Below, piece by piece: positions 54,101 through 64,000 of a DNA stretch of 64,000 bases (position 1 is the first letter of the stretch; each line of letters opens with the position of its first letter). This DNA is from Xiphophorus maculatus (lineage: Eukaryota; Chordata; Actinopteri; Cyprinodontiformes; Poeciliidae). Below the pieces are notes generated by a model, which was not told the origin of the DNA, made no database searches, and saw nothing but the letters and a program-made list of their open reading frames with translations. A program made the position numbers and the translations under genes. The DNA lies in assembly GCF_002775205.1 (NCBI RefSeq), contig NC_036458.1, positions 1,017,483 to 1,081,482 on the forward strand, written 5' to 3'.

Positions 54101-57100
54101 GGACGCCTTTTCCTTTTTCGCCTCGCAACCCGTTTTTTCCCAGCTGGGGTCTGACTGTCAGAAACCGTCTGTTGCTCCGCTGGGGGGATGCTGCAGATCG
54201 GCTTCTGCTTTGCTTTTTGAACGTTTTTAATTTTAGGAAGACTGAGAGTCTTTTTTTGTTTGTAATTTATTAGTTTTGTGAATTGAGCTTCCTTCGGAGG
54301 AGACTTCCTGTCAGTTTGGGCGTTCCCGTTGGATTCCTCTGAATGGCTGCTCGCTTTCTGTGGAAGGTTCGGCTGCGAGACGGATTCTTCGGAGCTGGAA
54401 AACTTCAGAGCGTACTCGATCAAGTCCTCAGAGTCACTGCTTTCGTTATAAATACCCACTGCGTCGTTTTTGACGCGTCTTCTCAAGCTGTGCCGTGACA
54501 CGGAGCAGGTTAACCGAGGCATTTCTGACTCAGATTTTCTGACTCTGGAACTGCGCCGCACCTCTCTAGAAGACGCCTTTTCCCCCTCTCTCTTTATTTT
54601 AGGCGGACTTTTCTTGTAGCATTGCCTTTCCTTCTTACGGTTCGTGACAGAAACTTCAATGACGTCGCTGTCGTCACTTGAAGCATCCGCGACCGATTCA
54701 CCAGGGTGTCCGTAAACGGTGTTGAGGTCTGAAAGGAGGACTACGGGTCTGGCATGGTGCACTGGAATGTCTACCGAGCTGTCCGACGAGTCCTCCGAGT
54801 ATGAGCTGTCGGCACTCGGTGAGCTCATGGGCTGAGGTAGGAGATAGCAACCTCTTCCTTCATCCAACGAGGACATGGCAGGGGAAACGGGCTCCACGAT
54901 GTGCCTCACGCTGTCCTGGATGAAAGAGCCACACAACAGAGGCTCCTTCGCGGAAGAAACCAGGAAGATAACGTCAGAGCCGCTGTCACTCTCTTCTGCG
55001 CCGCTGCTTTCGGGAACTGGATCCCCGCTTTGGTCGGTTCCGTAGTAACCACCGTGCCACAGGTTACCATGCGTTCTGCTGTGAAAAAGATCCAGACCCG
55101 GAGCCACAGTTGAGCTTATGTAGCTGCCTAGAGACTCTGGCCCCTGCTCCATGTCTCTGCAGCGGACAGGGACCCCCTGCTGGGAGAGCGGACTGTAGGA
55201 GGACGAGGATCTGTATGCTGAGGTACCATCTGTGCTGCAGTTCGCCGGCCGTCTGTGGTACCACTCAGGCTTTTTAGCTAGGTCTGAGGCTTCGGTGCGG
55301 CTGCGAGTCAGCGGAGTGTAGCTCTTCGATAGGTCCATGGCCATGAGAGGTGGGTCCTGAGAAGACACGTCCATCACTGCAAAACAAGAGGACACCATTA
55401 AAGGGGTCAACAGTTGGTTTTACTGGATACTCTATTTAGTGACACCGTAAACAGACATGAAGGATGAGGACAGAGTGAAAATACTGGAAAACATTTCTAC
55501 ATCGGTCTCATCTTTCCAAATGAAATTCTTCCACAAGTTCTGCAGTTCACTCAGATGCAACAAGTTGTGTTGCCATATTGATTTTAGGGAGATTTCTCCT
55601 TCAATGCGTCTAATGCGCCAAGCCACACAAACTAAGTTCAGAATCTTATCTATGGCCATGAGATCACAGCCGAAAAACAAAATCCTGGATACAAAAGGCC
55701 GAAGTGCTCATCCTCTGTTGGGTAGCTGGACTCCGCCTTAGAGAAAGGATGAAGGCCCCCACACACCCAGGCGTACGTCACGCCGCGAAGTGAGGCGGAC
55801 TCAATGTGGACGTACAGGAACCAGCTGGTGTTCACATCACACCGTTTGTCTGCGACACCAACCTGATAATATTGAGAGTTGGATCAGTCAGTCTCAAGGA
55901 GGCTCCCCAACCAGACAGCCCTTTGTGCCGCGCCGCCTGGTTATGACGTTCCTTCAGGTCTCTTACACCCAGCAGCTAACTGCTCAACTTTCTCCATGTT
56001 GGGTCCTGTCTGGCTGATCCTTGACCTCTGCAGCTCTTGTGCCGAATGCCTCTTCCTGTGCTGCCATGATCAATGCTTCAGTCTGTCTTTCCGTCCAGCC
56101 CTCTCGTTGCCATAAGCCACATCGTAGGCGGAGTATTTCTCTCCCAGGAAGGTTTCTCCTGGTCATTCTCTGGCACATTAAGTTGTTGCTGCTTTTACTG
56201 AGTAGCTCGTCATGTGGGCCCATCTTCCCAATTTAAAGATTTCTGCTGTTTTATTCGGTACGGTGGTTCTAATGGTCACTGGATCTGCACCTCCATTCTT
56301 CCTCTTAGCATGCACAAGGTGCTAGATGATGGTGAAACCTTCAATGCATTGCACGCAACTTCCTTGTCATGATATCACTTTTTTTTTATTTCAACAGAAG
56401 CAATATTGCATGTTTTTTCTTCCACTCAACTTTCTCCTAACAACCAGCTTCTTTAGCAACAACCTCTTGTGACTGCGCCTGTCACAATAGCAAATTTTTC
56501 TGGACAATTAACTGTCTCAGAAGTTATTTCAATCAACGATAATATTGTTATTTTGAGATCATTTCCAAGTACCGTATTTTTCTCTACTTTTTCCCCACAT
56601 TTTGAACCAGGCGGCTTGTAGCCCAGCGCAGCTTTTCTGTGGATTTTTCTTCAACCGCCAGGGGGCTCTTCAGCAGGAAGTGAATCATTGGAAGTCAAAA
56701 TTGGAAATCAAAGAAGAAAGCGCTGATTTTCATTCAGAACAAGCTCATGCTAGCAGAAGCACTTTCTTCAAACTCATCTGATGCAGCTTCTAAGTTGAGG
56801 GTTATGATCGGCGGCCCAGGAGGGAAATGGAGCCGCTGCAGTAAAACTCAGCGACTTTTATTATACAGTTTTTGGTAGAAAGAGAAAAACAGTAAATTAT
56901 GCAAATGGAAATTATTGAGTTCGTTTTAATTGATCATGTGATTAATTATTCTATTGCTTATTGCAACAGGCCTAATCGTGACTTGCCTTTCTTGTGGATG
57001 ACTGTTAATGACTGGACAGCTGTTAAATCTTCCTCTTCCACATCATAATATTTTTGTATTTAAAAAAATGTAATTACGATATTAGTCTAATTTTCTGAGA

Positions 57101-60100
57101 AACTTCTGTTAAGAAAAAGGATTAATTTTAGTGCTTAATACAGTTAATCTACGACATGCGTAACAGTTAGATTCAATACTCTTATTTGGAACAGGTTTCG
57201 TCTGAGATGCGGTAAGCAGGCCGAAGCAGGGCCCTTTTCCTCCCCCGCTGGCAGACAGAGCAATAAAATGTACATTCCGATGGGGGGGGAAGAGACTTTT
57301 TGGCGCCAGGGATCTCCCCGTACCAGACAGAGATGAACACGAAGTGGTCCGCCCTTTTACTTAGACAAAAACCAGACACCTTTGCCATAATGAGGGGAGT
57401 TTCCAAGTTTTTCTGAGTCCCTACAGAGTTTCTAATTGGTCAAAGAACGGAACGCCTTGACTGCATATATTAAATAGGGAAACACCTCTTTACTTTAAGA
57501 TTCCGCGTTAAAAAAAAAACCAGAGAGAGAGAGAGACAGCGGCCGCTATTTTTGCCTTTTTGTCTTTGTTTCGTGTTTGTTTGTCTTCCCCTTGTGTGTT
57601 TTTATTATTATGAGAAAAATGCATATCTCTGTTCCTCTGCAGCTTTGTTAATTGATTCATGCGTTGCTTTGTATGAGATTAAACTCTGTGACCTGTGACG
57701 TCAACACGCTTTGTTGTTGTTTCGTTTTAGCAGCACGCCGTCGCTGCACGTCGCCCACGGAGAACGTCGCTCGCCAAGGACTCGGGGAGAAAAGAGGAAA
57801 GAGCCAAAACTTTTTGTCCAAAGCTAGCATTAAATTACCTCTTTTTTAATACTTCCTTTCCGGGTTTTTGTTATAGTAAAATCGACATATGAATTATTTC
57901 ACCTCATATAATCACATATACCGTTATATGAATGTAGTGGTATAGAAATATACATATTTCTATACAAATAGTTTCAAGGTAGGAAGTTCCGGTTGGGTAA
58001 AGTGGGCGTGGTGTATAAGAAGCCGCTGCGTGACGGGAGTCACGTGGGACGGCGGAGGAAGATGGCAGCACGCTAAGAGAGCTCTGGAAACCCACAATTT
58101 TCTTTCACATTTATCTGGAATATACACCTCAATTTACCCGGATATAAATACTTCTGTCAAGCTAAATCCTACAGTCTTTCTAAAAAGTCAGATATTGATA
58201 ATTTACTGACGAAATGTCAAGCAACAACAGAGCTAACTTTTTCAAAGGTGCAGCAACGAGAAGCAAGCTAGCAGCAGGACCTGAAAGCACTTCCGCTAAC
58301 CCGCTAACAGAATCAAGCTGCACTGAAGGGAAACATACCGACTCCAACTTCATGGAAGAAATACGGAAAATGAGCGCAACACTACAAACTGTTGCAGCAG
58401 ATGTTGTCTCGATTAAAGAAACAACTAAAGAGCTTAAAGACTCCGTGGAAAATATCCTAATTAGGCTGGGCGAGGTTGAACAGCGGGTGTCCGACATTGA
58501 GGACACAAGAGCTCAAATGGAGAAACGTGTGGAGAAACTGGCGACTCTGTGGGAACGAGTCAAAGACTTGGAGAACCGCAGTCGGAGGAACAATGTAAGA
58601 ATGGTGGGACTGAAAGAAGATAAAGAAGGAAGAGGAAACATGCGTCAATATGTGGAAAGGATTATTGCTCAAGGGTTCGGCCTCACGGGCAGCGAGTTCG
58701 AAGTGGAGCGGGCCCACCGTTCACTGGCGCCCACCGTTCACTGGCGCCCACCGTTCACTGGCGCCCAAACCAGATGTTAATAAATCACCCCGAACCATCC
58801 TGATACGGTTCTGACGCTCATCAGGCCGGGACAAGGTGCTACAGATGGCCAAAGAAAAACGTGGGCTGGAGTGGGAAGGCTGCAAATGATCTTTCTTTGA
58901 GGACCTGCTGGTGGAGAAAAGGAGAGCTTTCAACACCGTAAAGAAATGTCTCCGGGAAATGGAGGTGAAACACCGGCTGCTGTTCCCAGCAACGCTCATC
59001 TTCACCTGGAAGGGAGAAAGGAAAACTTTCCGGGACAATTCAGAGGCTGGAAGGTTCCTGCAACAAGCTAAGTGAAAGGCAAGTGTTATTATCTGAGGTG
59101 TATATTTATCAAAAATAGTTTGTAAAATTTAAGTCAGTTGTGTGTTTCGGGGTTCGGACGGCTGTGTTGCCCAAGGACAAATTTCAACGTGTCTCACGGA
59201 CCAAGTTTAAATAGAGGGGCTAAGAAAAGGACTGGAAGCGGCAGCATGTTCTGTGTTGCTTTTCTTTTCTTTTCTCTGCACCAGGTCAGTGTACTTCAGT
59301 TTGTTCATGTCGTTAGTATTAGTTATTATGCTGTTGTGTATGTACCTCGTTAAGTGGCAGATCAAATCAGCAAAGTGTACCAAATAGCAAAAGATGTCTA
59401 AGGGATAAATTAACATAATTTCATGGAATATTAATGGATGTGGGCACCCAATTAAAAGACAAAAAGTTTTGACTTACCTAAAATCCAAGGGTGCTGATAT
59501 TGCATTCATCCAAGAATCACATATAATTGGGGATGAAGAAGCTGCTAAGTTCAAAAGAGGCTGGGTGGGTAAAGTGTGCCACAGCTCATTTTCAAGAAAA
59601 CCAAACCGTGTAATGATCCTTGTTAATAAAAATATAAGTTTTGTTAAACTTAAGCAACATAATGATAAGGAAGGGCGCTTCATATGTGCTGAAGCCTTGC
59701 TGAACGGAACTAGGACTGTCCTCTGCAACATTTATGCTCCTAATCAGGAAGAACCCGACTTCTTTCATGACGTTAATAGCATAATAGGAAACACCGAGGG
59801 CCAGATTATTCTGGGGGGCGATTTCAACCAGGTGATGGATGGATTTATTGATAAAACACGCCAAGGGGGAAACCAGCACCTAAGGACTGGGCCGCAATCC
59901 AAATACTGGCACAGGACTGGAATCTGGTTGATATATGGAGACTGGTAAACCCACGAGAGAGAGAATATACTTTTTACTCTCACAGTCATAAAATATATTC
60001 TAGAATTGACTTTTTCTTAATATCTAATAAGCTAGTGGAGTCCGTAATGGGCTGTGAAATAGGAACAATTATTATAAGTGACCATGGTATGGTGGAGTTA

Positions 60101-63100
60101 CTTATAGACTTCAATGTGGAAAAAGAAAGGAGAGGACGTTGGAGACTTAATACTATGTTACTTCACAATGAGGCATTTAGTAACTCTATTCTGGAGGATC
60201 TTAATTTTTTTCTCCAAGTAAATATTGGTTCCACGGATAATATAGCCTCTGTGTGGGAAGCGTCCAAAGCATCGATACGGGGAAAATTCATTGCATATGC
60301 ATCAAAAATTAAGAAAGAAAATAATGGGAAAGAAAAAACGTTGGAAAAAGAAATTTGTTTGTTAGAGAAAAAATAGCACAGAATAACTCAAATCATCTAC
60401 ATCAGGGGTCCCCAAACTTTCTCCTGTGAGGGCCACATAACTTGTCCCTTCTCTGATGGGGGGCCGGGGTCAGTTTGTAACAGAAAAAGTGTGACGGTTG
60501 TAAGAGTGTTAAACATAAAAATGTATTGTTTTTCAGAAAGCACAATCAAATAACCTTTTCTGGATTCTTCAGAGAACAAAAGTCAGGAAATAACACTATT
60601 TATGAAATAAATAATAACCAAATAACACTGGGTTCTCCACATAAAAAAAAGGGTTAGGGTCAATTATATGCATGTATAAAATAGTTACTAACTAGTAGTT
60701 AATAATAAATAAAGTTCATTACTAACATTTATTTTATTGTAAAAGTCCAACTTATCAAATAAAAATGCACATATATGAAAATACCCTGGTATTGTTCAGG
60801 GGGCCGGACCAAATGTGGAGGCGGGCCGCATCTGGCCCGCGGGCCGTAGTTTGGGGACCACTGATCTATATGAAATACTTTGTAATCTTAAATATCAGTT
60901 ACATGATTTATATAATAAAAAAGCTGAATATGCCTTATTTAGACTTACAATTAAATATTATGAAGGTGGAGAAAAAAGTGGGAAATTACTAGCGAGACAA
61001 CTTAAACTCTAATAACATTCCTCTAATTAAAAAAGATGGTAAAACATTCACTGCAGTCACAGAAATAAATGGGATTTTTGAAGAGTTTTATAAAAACTTT
61101 TACACATCCACTAACAAACCTGACATGGAGGAAATGAATGTTTTTTTCTCATCACTGAAGCTGGCCACCATCTCCAACGAGAAAAGAGAACAATTGGATT
61201 CTCCTATCACTTTAGAAGAAATCAAAGCTACGATCTTGTCTATGAAACCTGGGAAATCGCCGGGCCTGGATGGCTTTCCAGTTGAATATTATAAGAAATA
61301 TATTGACACCATTGCCCCATTACTGCATGATGTATATAGAGAAGCCTTTGAGTCAGGTTCTCTACCTGGTACTTTCAATGAGGCTCTCATATCACTTATT
61401 CCTAAAAAGGACAGAGATGTTTCAGATCCATCTAACTTCAGACCCATTAGCCTCATAGGAGTAGATTGCAAAATCTTAACAAAAACACTAGAAAAAGTAC
61501 TTCCAGATATTATAAATGGAGATCAGGTAGGCTTTATTAAGAACAGGTCTGCAGTCGATAATATGAGAAGACTTGCTCATCTAATACAGTGGTTCTCAAA
61601 TGGGGGTACGTGTACCCCTGGGGGTACGTGGAGGTACTGCAGGGGGTACGTGAAGCTTTTCAAAATATCTTTAAAAAATCAGTAGGCTCCTCATAATAAG
61701 TCTTGGGAAAAATTATTTTGTAAAAAGTTCGATAAAATATAAATGTGTGTTCATGCACTGAAATTTATATTCAGTATTTAGTTTCAATATCCTTTAAAAT
61801 AAAACGGTTTGACTGGTTTTATACATTCCTGGTGGTCACCGTCTTCTGTTTTTCTTTTTTGATTAACCATGCAATGTTTGCAATATGGATGTATTTGTCA
61901 GGTTCACTGATATAAGTTGTTTGGCTTTAATAAATCAGACAGTGATTTTACAGCACTGTACTTCTTTTTAATTCCAAAAATGTTTTGCCCGTGTCAGGGG
62001 GTACTTGACTAAAAATATATTCTTAAGGGGGTACATCACTGAAAAAAGTTTGAGAACCACTGCTCTAATACATTTGAATCACTCTAACACATTCTCTGTT
62101 GCATCATTCTCTGTAGATGCTGAAAAAGCCTTCGACCGCGTGGAATGGGGCTTTCTTAAAACAACACTTGAAATTTGGATTTGGATCTACGTTCTGCAAA
62201 TGGGTGGAAATGTTATATTCCAAACCAAAAGCAGCAGTTATGACGAATGGTCAATTATCCAATTTTTTTCATCTCTCCAGAGGGACAAGGCCAGGCTGCG
62301 CCTTCTCCCCATTACTTTTCACGCTGGTCGTAGAACCGTTGGCAGTAGCAATAAGAGTCAATCCAAGAATCAAAGGAATTTATGCAGGAGGAAAAGAGCA
62401 GAAGTTGCTTATGTATGCCGACGACATCTTAGCTGTTATAGCAGATCCAACCGTCTCTGTTCCAGCTCTACTACAATGTGTTGAATCATATTCAAAATTT
62501 TCAGGATACAAGATCAACTGGAACAAATCCGAGTGTATGCCCATATCAAAGGCATGTCACTCAAATGATATTACACAATTTAACTTTAAATGGTTCCCCC
62601 GGGTATGAAATATCTGGCTGTACGACTTCATCCGAATCTAGAGGAAATAATGCTTCTGAATATGGAACCGCTTCTTCAGAAAATAAAAACTAATCTTAAT
62701 AAATGGGCAAAATTGAAGCTTTCCTTATGTGGAAAGGTGAATGTAATAAAAATGGTGATAGCCCCATTGTTAAGTTATGTGTCCATGATGGTGCCTGTTG
62801 ACATCCCATCACAGGTATACAAACAATACGAGACTTTTGTAAAGGACTTTCTTTGGGACAAAAAGAAAGATTTAGTAAATAAAACCATTTACAATTTAGC
62901 TTAAATTTTATCTACTCAATTTAAATAATTAATGTTTGTATGGTTTTACGTTTATTTTTTATTTTCTATTTTAAATAAAGACTACATGTTTTCAGGTTAA
63001 TGATGTTTAAAAAGTCAGCAATGTTTTTAACAGGGAGGCCTGGTTAGTAGCTTTCCCGGTACCAGCTGCGTAAAAACGGTCAGTTACGGTTAGTGACGTC

Positions 63101-63262
63101 GGTCAGCTCACCCTTCAGGCGGCGGCGGTTTGGACGGACCGACCCGGTCCGAACACGGCGGGTTCCCGATGACGCCTTCCCTGGAAGCAGGTCGAGTAGC
63201 GGGGTTAGCCAACACGCCTCTCCGGGCCCATCATCACCATCATCTGGACTGGATGTAAACAA
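51076..63262 (-). CDS. TCF20/RAI1-type extended-PHD-finger protein
   Basis: Model on the minus strand: 63112-63262, 53476-55376, 52990-53083, 52832-52881, 51076-51144, giving 2265 bases (754 residues). TCF20 and RAI1 are nuclear nucleosome-binding regulators whose C-terminal ePHD reads chromatin (family knowledge). Seen here: a Ser/acid-rich N-terminal half, basic stretches (RKKERQC, AGKKRVARRKRKRRPQ), then the ePHD about 540-730 with CTSC, CCLCGW, LGDLHGPYCP, ECWIHEDCGIWSAGVFLVRG, KLYGLEEAAQIA, CSTCHQPGAIMGC, CLRNYHYPCA and NEENFSMRCPEH. It is far shorter than TCF20 or RAI1 (about 1900-2000 residues), so it is a short paralogue or relative rather than either gene itself, and I give no symbol. 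The central three exons are firm. The first and last exons are inferred from phase, splice sites and composition. Confidence 0.78.
52747..52811. repeat. GGAT/GGAC tetranucleotide repeat
   Basis: (GGAT)n and (GGAC)n with interspersed GTT and GTAC, in the intron immediately after the 52832-52881 exon. Confidence 0.85.
52832..52881 (-). CDS. ePHD gene exon (end of ePHD)
   Basis: A 50-bp exon encoding AVLNEENFSMRCPEHK, the last zinc ligands of the ePHD. Acceptor TTCTCTCTCAG, donor GTGAGC. Confidence 0.85.
52990..53083 (-). CDS. ePHD gene exon (second half of ePHD)
   Basis: A 94-bp exon encoding ICSTCHQPGAIMGCFQKGC and LRNYHYPCAIQS. Acceptor GGTTGTAG, donor GTAAAC, phase 0 in and phase 1 out. 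Confidence 0.88.
53476..55376 (-). CDS. ePHD gene large exon
   Basis: 1901 bp. The acceptor TTGTTTTGCAG is followed by TGATGGACG; the first internal ATG is 55374-55372. The frame is open for 633 codons and ends at LEEAAQIAQET with donor GTGAGT. If the 63 kb exon is not used, translation would begin at this internal ATG. Confidence 0.88.
55500..56235 (-). mobile_element. Possible remnant of a non-LTR retrotransposon 3' end
   Basis: Minus-strand frames include TEALIMAAQEEAFGTR and LWKNFIWKDETDV interrupted by frameshifts. The first motif resembles the region after the reverse transcriptase in some LINEs common in fish. The similarity is recalled, not computed. Confidence 0.3.
57180..57790 (+). 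other. Unassigned block with TATA-like box and poly(A)-like motifs
   Basis: CATATATTAAATAGGG (57462-57477) followed about 190 bases later by GAGATTAAACTCTGTGACC (57675-57693) gives the promoter and poly(A) layout of a solo LTR. No partner LTR, primer-binding site or open frame was found, so this stays unassigned. A GA repeat lies at 57518-57538. Confidence 0.25.
58214..59075 (+). pseudogene. LINE ORF1 remnant
   Basis: Open from ATG 58214 to about 58717, with heptad-like stretch VSIKETTKELKDSVENI and an L1 ORF1-type central domain. After three copies of a 17-bp unit (CGTTCACTGGCGCCCAC core) the frame changes, and a stop interrupts the C-terminal domain. The end is near QQAK and TGA at about 59075. 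Confidence 0.8.
60403..60863. mobile_element. hAT non-autonomous element nested in the LINE (1)
   Basis: Termini CAGGGGTCCCCAAACT and AGTTTGGGGACCACTG are inverted. The 8-bp duplications ATCTACAT (60395-60402) and ATCTATAT (60864-60871) differ by one base. 461 bp, no transposase. Confidence 0.9.
61587..62062. mobile_element. hAT non-autonomous element nested in the LINE (2)
   Basis: Termini CAGTGGTTCTCAAA and TTTGAGAACCACTG are perfect 14-bp inverted repeats. Flanks ATCTAATA (61579-61586) and CTCTAATA (62063-62070) are the 8-bp duplication with one change. 476 bp, with internal GGGGGTACGTG repeats. It splits the reverse transcriptase between LAHLIQ and the next conserved block. Confidence 0.92.
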
Positions 63263-63490
63263 AAGCGGCGGCCGCCCCAGTTCATGCTAGCCAGGCGGCC
63301 GGGAGGACGCTACCCCGCCAGGCGGCTCCCGAACCGAGCCGAACCCGCTTTCATTCTCACCGAACAGGTTCCAGCAGCTACTATCGCCTCTGACTGCAGT
63401 TGGGATTTTAAGTTGTCATCATGGACACCATATTCCAACAGAGTCAATCAGCGGTTTTATGTCCGACACACCGGAAGAGACGCGCGCTCC
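63080..63490 (-). promoter_or_regulatory. CpG-rich promoter-like region, probably of the ePHD gene
   Basis: GC- and CpG-dense sequence in an otherwise AT-rich flank, with GCGGCGGCCGCC and several CGG/CCG clusters, directly upstream of the candidate first coding exon on the minus strand. The plus-strand open frames across it have no recognisable content. Confidence 0.5.
63112..63262 (-). CDS. Candidate first coding exon of the ePHD gene
   Basis: Within a CpG-rich patch, the minus-strand ATG at 63262 opens 50 codons (MFTSSPDDGDDGPGEACW and a basic end RPNRRRLK) and ends with AAGG|GTGAGC in phase 1. That is exactly the phase needed to join the large exon (G|TG ATG GAC). The join is a prediction across a 7.7 kb intron. 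Confidence 0.42.
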
Positions 63491-64000
63491 TTCAAAATAA
63501 AATCTTTGAGGGAACGGATTATATTTTATACATTATATTTATTATTTGCTAATATTTATTTAAAAATTATTCAATAGCGATTAATTTAACAAAGAACTTA
63601 TTTTTTGCTATATTTGACTACCGCAGTGGTTTTAAAAGATCAGAAATAGAAGAAACTAGGAGATATTCTCTTAAATGAATATTATCATCTTAATAATAAA
63701 TGGATATATTGTGAAAAATTATGAAATTATACAAATCTTTTTTTATAAAACCAGAGTAAAAAGGATATTGACAGCAGAAGATATTCCAATATTTTTAATA
63801 TCTATTATGAAAAGTGGAAAAATCATCCTCCCTCCCTCTTTGCACACAAGTGTCTGCAGTTTGAGGATGAATTTGAAACCTTTTGCTTACAAAAAAATAA
63901 ATATATTTTAATGCAAATAAATTGCAACATAACCTCTGTTTGTTTTCTTTTGACTAAATAAATCAGAAAGTAATATGTATTTTTAGGACAGATTCAGTCA
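63491..64000. other. Right flank, nothing recognised
   Basis: Very AT-rich sequence without recognisable coding content. Confidence 0.4.

Larger units (their letters stand above)
58000..62905 (+). mobile_element. L1/Tx1-type LINE, decayed, with two nested hAT elements
   Basis: ORF1 (from 58214) has a coiled coil and an L1-type RNA-binding core (LENRSRRNNVRMVGL). It is broken by a tandem triplication near 58721-58767 and by an internal TGA further on. ORF2 starts about 59410 with an AP-endonuclease (SWNINGCG, FIQES, SDHGMVEL near 60080), then a reverse transcriptase with KPGKSPGLDGFPVEYYK, FRPISLIGVDCKILTKTLE, EKAFDRVEW and the MYADDIL catalytic box near 62415. There are several frameshifts, and two inserts at 60403-60863 and 61587-62062. 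The copy cannot be active. It lies in the predicted first intron of the ePHD gene, opposite in orientation. Confidence 0.9.
59410..62905 (+). pseudogene. LINE ORF2 remnant (endonuclease and reverse transcriptase)
   Basis: Endonuclease 59410-60120, a linker, and reverse transcriptase 61125-62610, then the thumb region LNKWAKLKLSLCGKVNVIK to 62900. Frameshifts occur near 59860, 60940, 62190 and 62590, and there are two hAT insertions. All are typical of an old copy. Confidence 0.85.

Overview
This is a gene-sparse vertebrate nuclear window. Intron-containing genes, GT-AG splice sites, long AT-rich noncoding stretches, L1/Tx1-type LINE, tRNA-SINE and hAT debris, and the protein sequences themselves all point to a ray-finned (teleost) fish. 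Nothing bacterial, phage or organellar is seen. The species cannot be named from the sequence.

Layout. (1) About 845-2290, minus: the last three recognisable exons of a fish-expanded uncharacterised protein family, with a broken exon. (2) 5487-24083, plus: a complete 15-exon model for rasip1 (Ras-interacting protein 1). All intron phases match and the model gives 1164 codons plus stop. The order is RA domain, FHA-like domain, DIL domain, linker and, unlike the mammalian protein, a C-terminal PDZ domain. A GC-rich promoter with a perfect CRE lies near 4.95 kb. (3) About 34.9-45.7 kb, plus: an SBK1-like serine/threonine kinase gene. It has a noncoding first exon in a GC-rich promoter, a 7.3 kb first intron and three coding exons (383 aa). 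(4) 51076-63262, minus: a TCF20/RAI1-type extended-PHD chromatin protein. A GC-rich first coding exon lies at 63.1-63.3 kb, and its large first intron contains a decayed LINE with two hAT elements nested in it.

Between the genes lie many minisatellites, four copies of one tRNA-derived SINE family, hAT non-autonomous elements, a foldback MITE and an unclassified dispersed repeat present twice.

The most unusual signal is in rasip1. The 5' splice sites of two consecutive exons (3 and 4) are themselves units of tandem arrays. The first array holds 13 identical-core donors spaced by 18 or 24 bp, so every alternative donor keeps the reading frame. The second holds 7 donors spaced by 22 bp, so only every third keeps frame. 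The same gene also has two very short stop-free introns (81 and 87 bp, both multiples of three). rasip1 therefore looks able to make a ladder of protein length variants, and this can be tested with RNA-seq.
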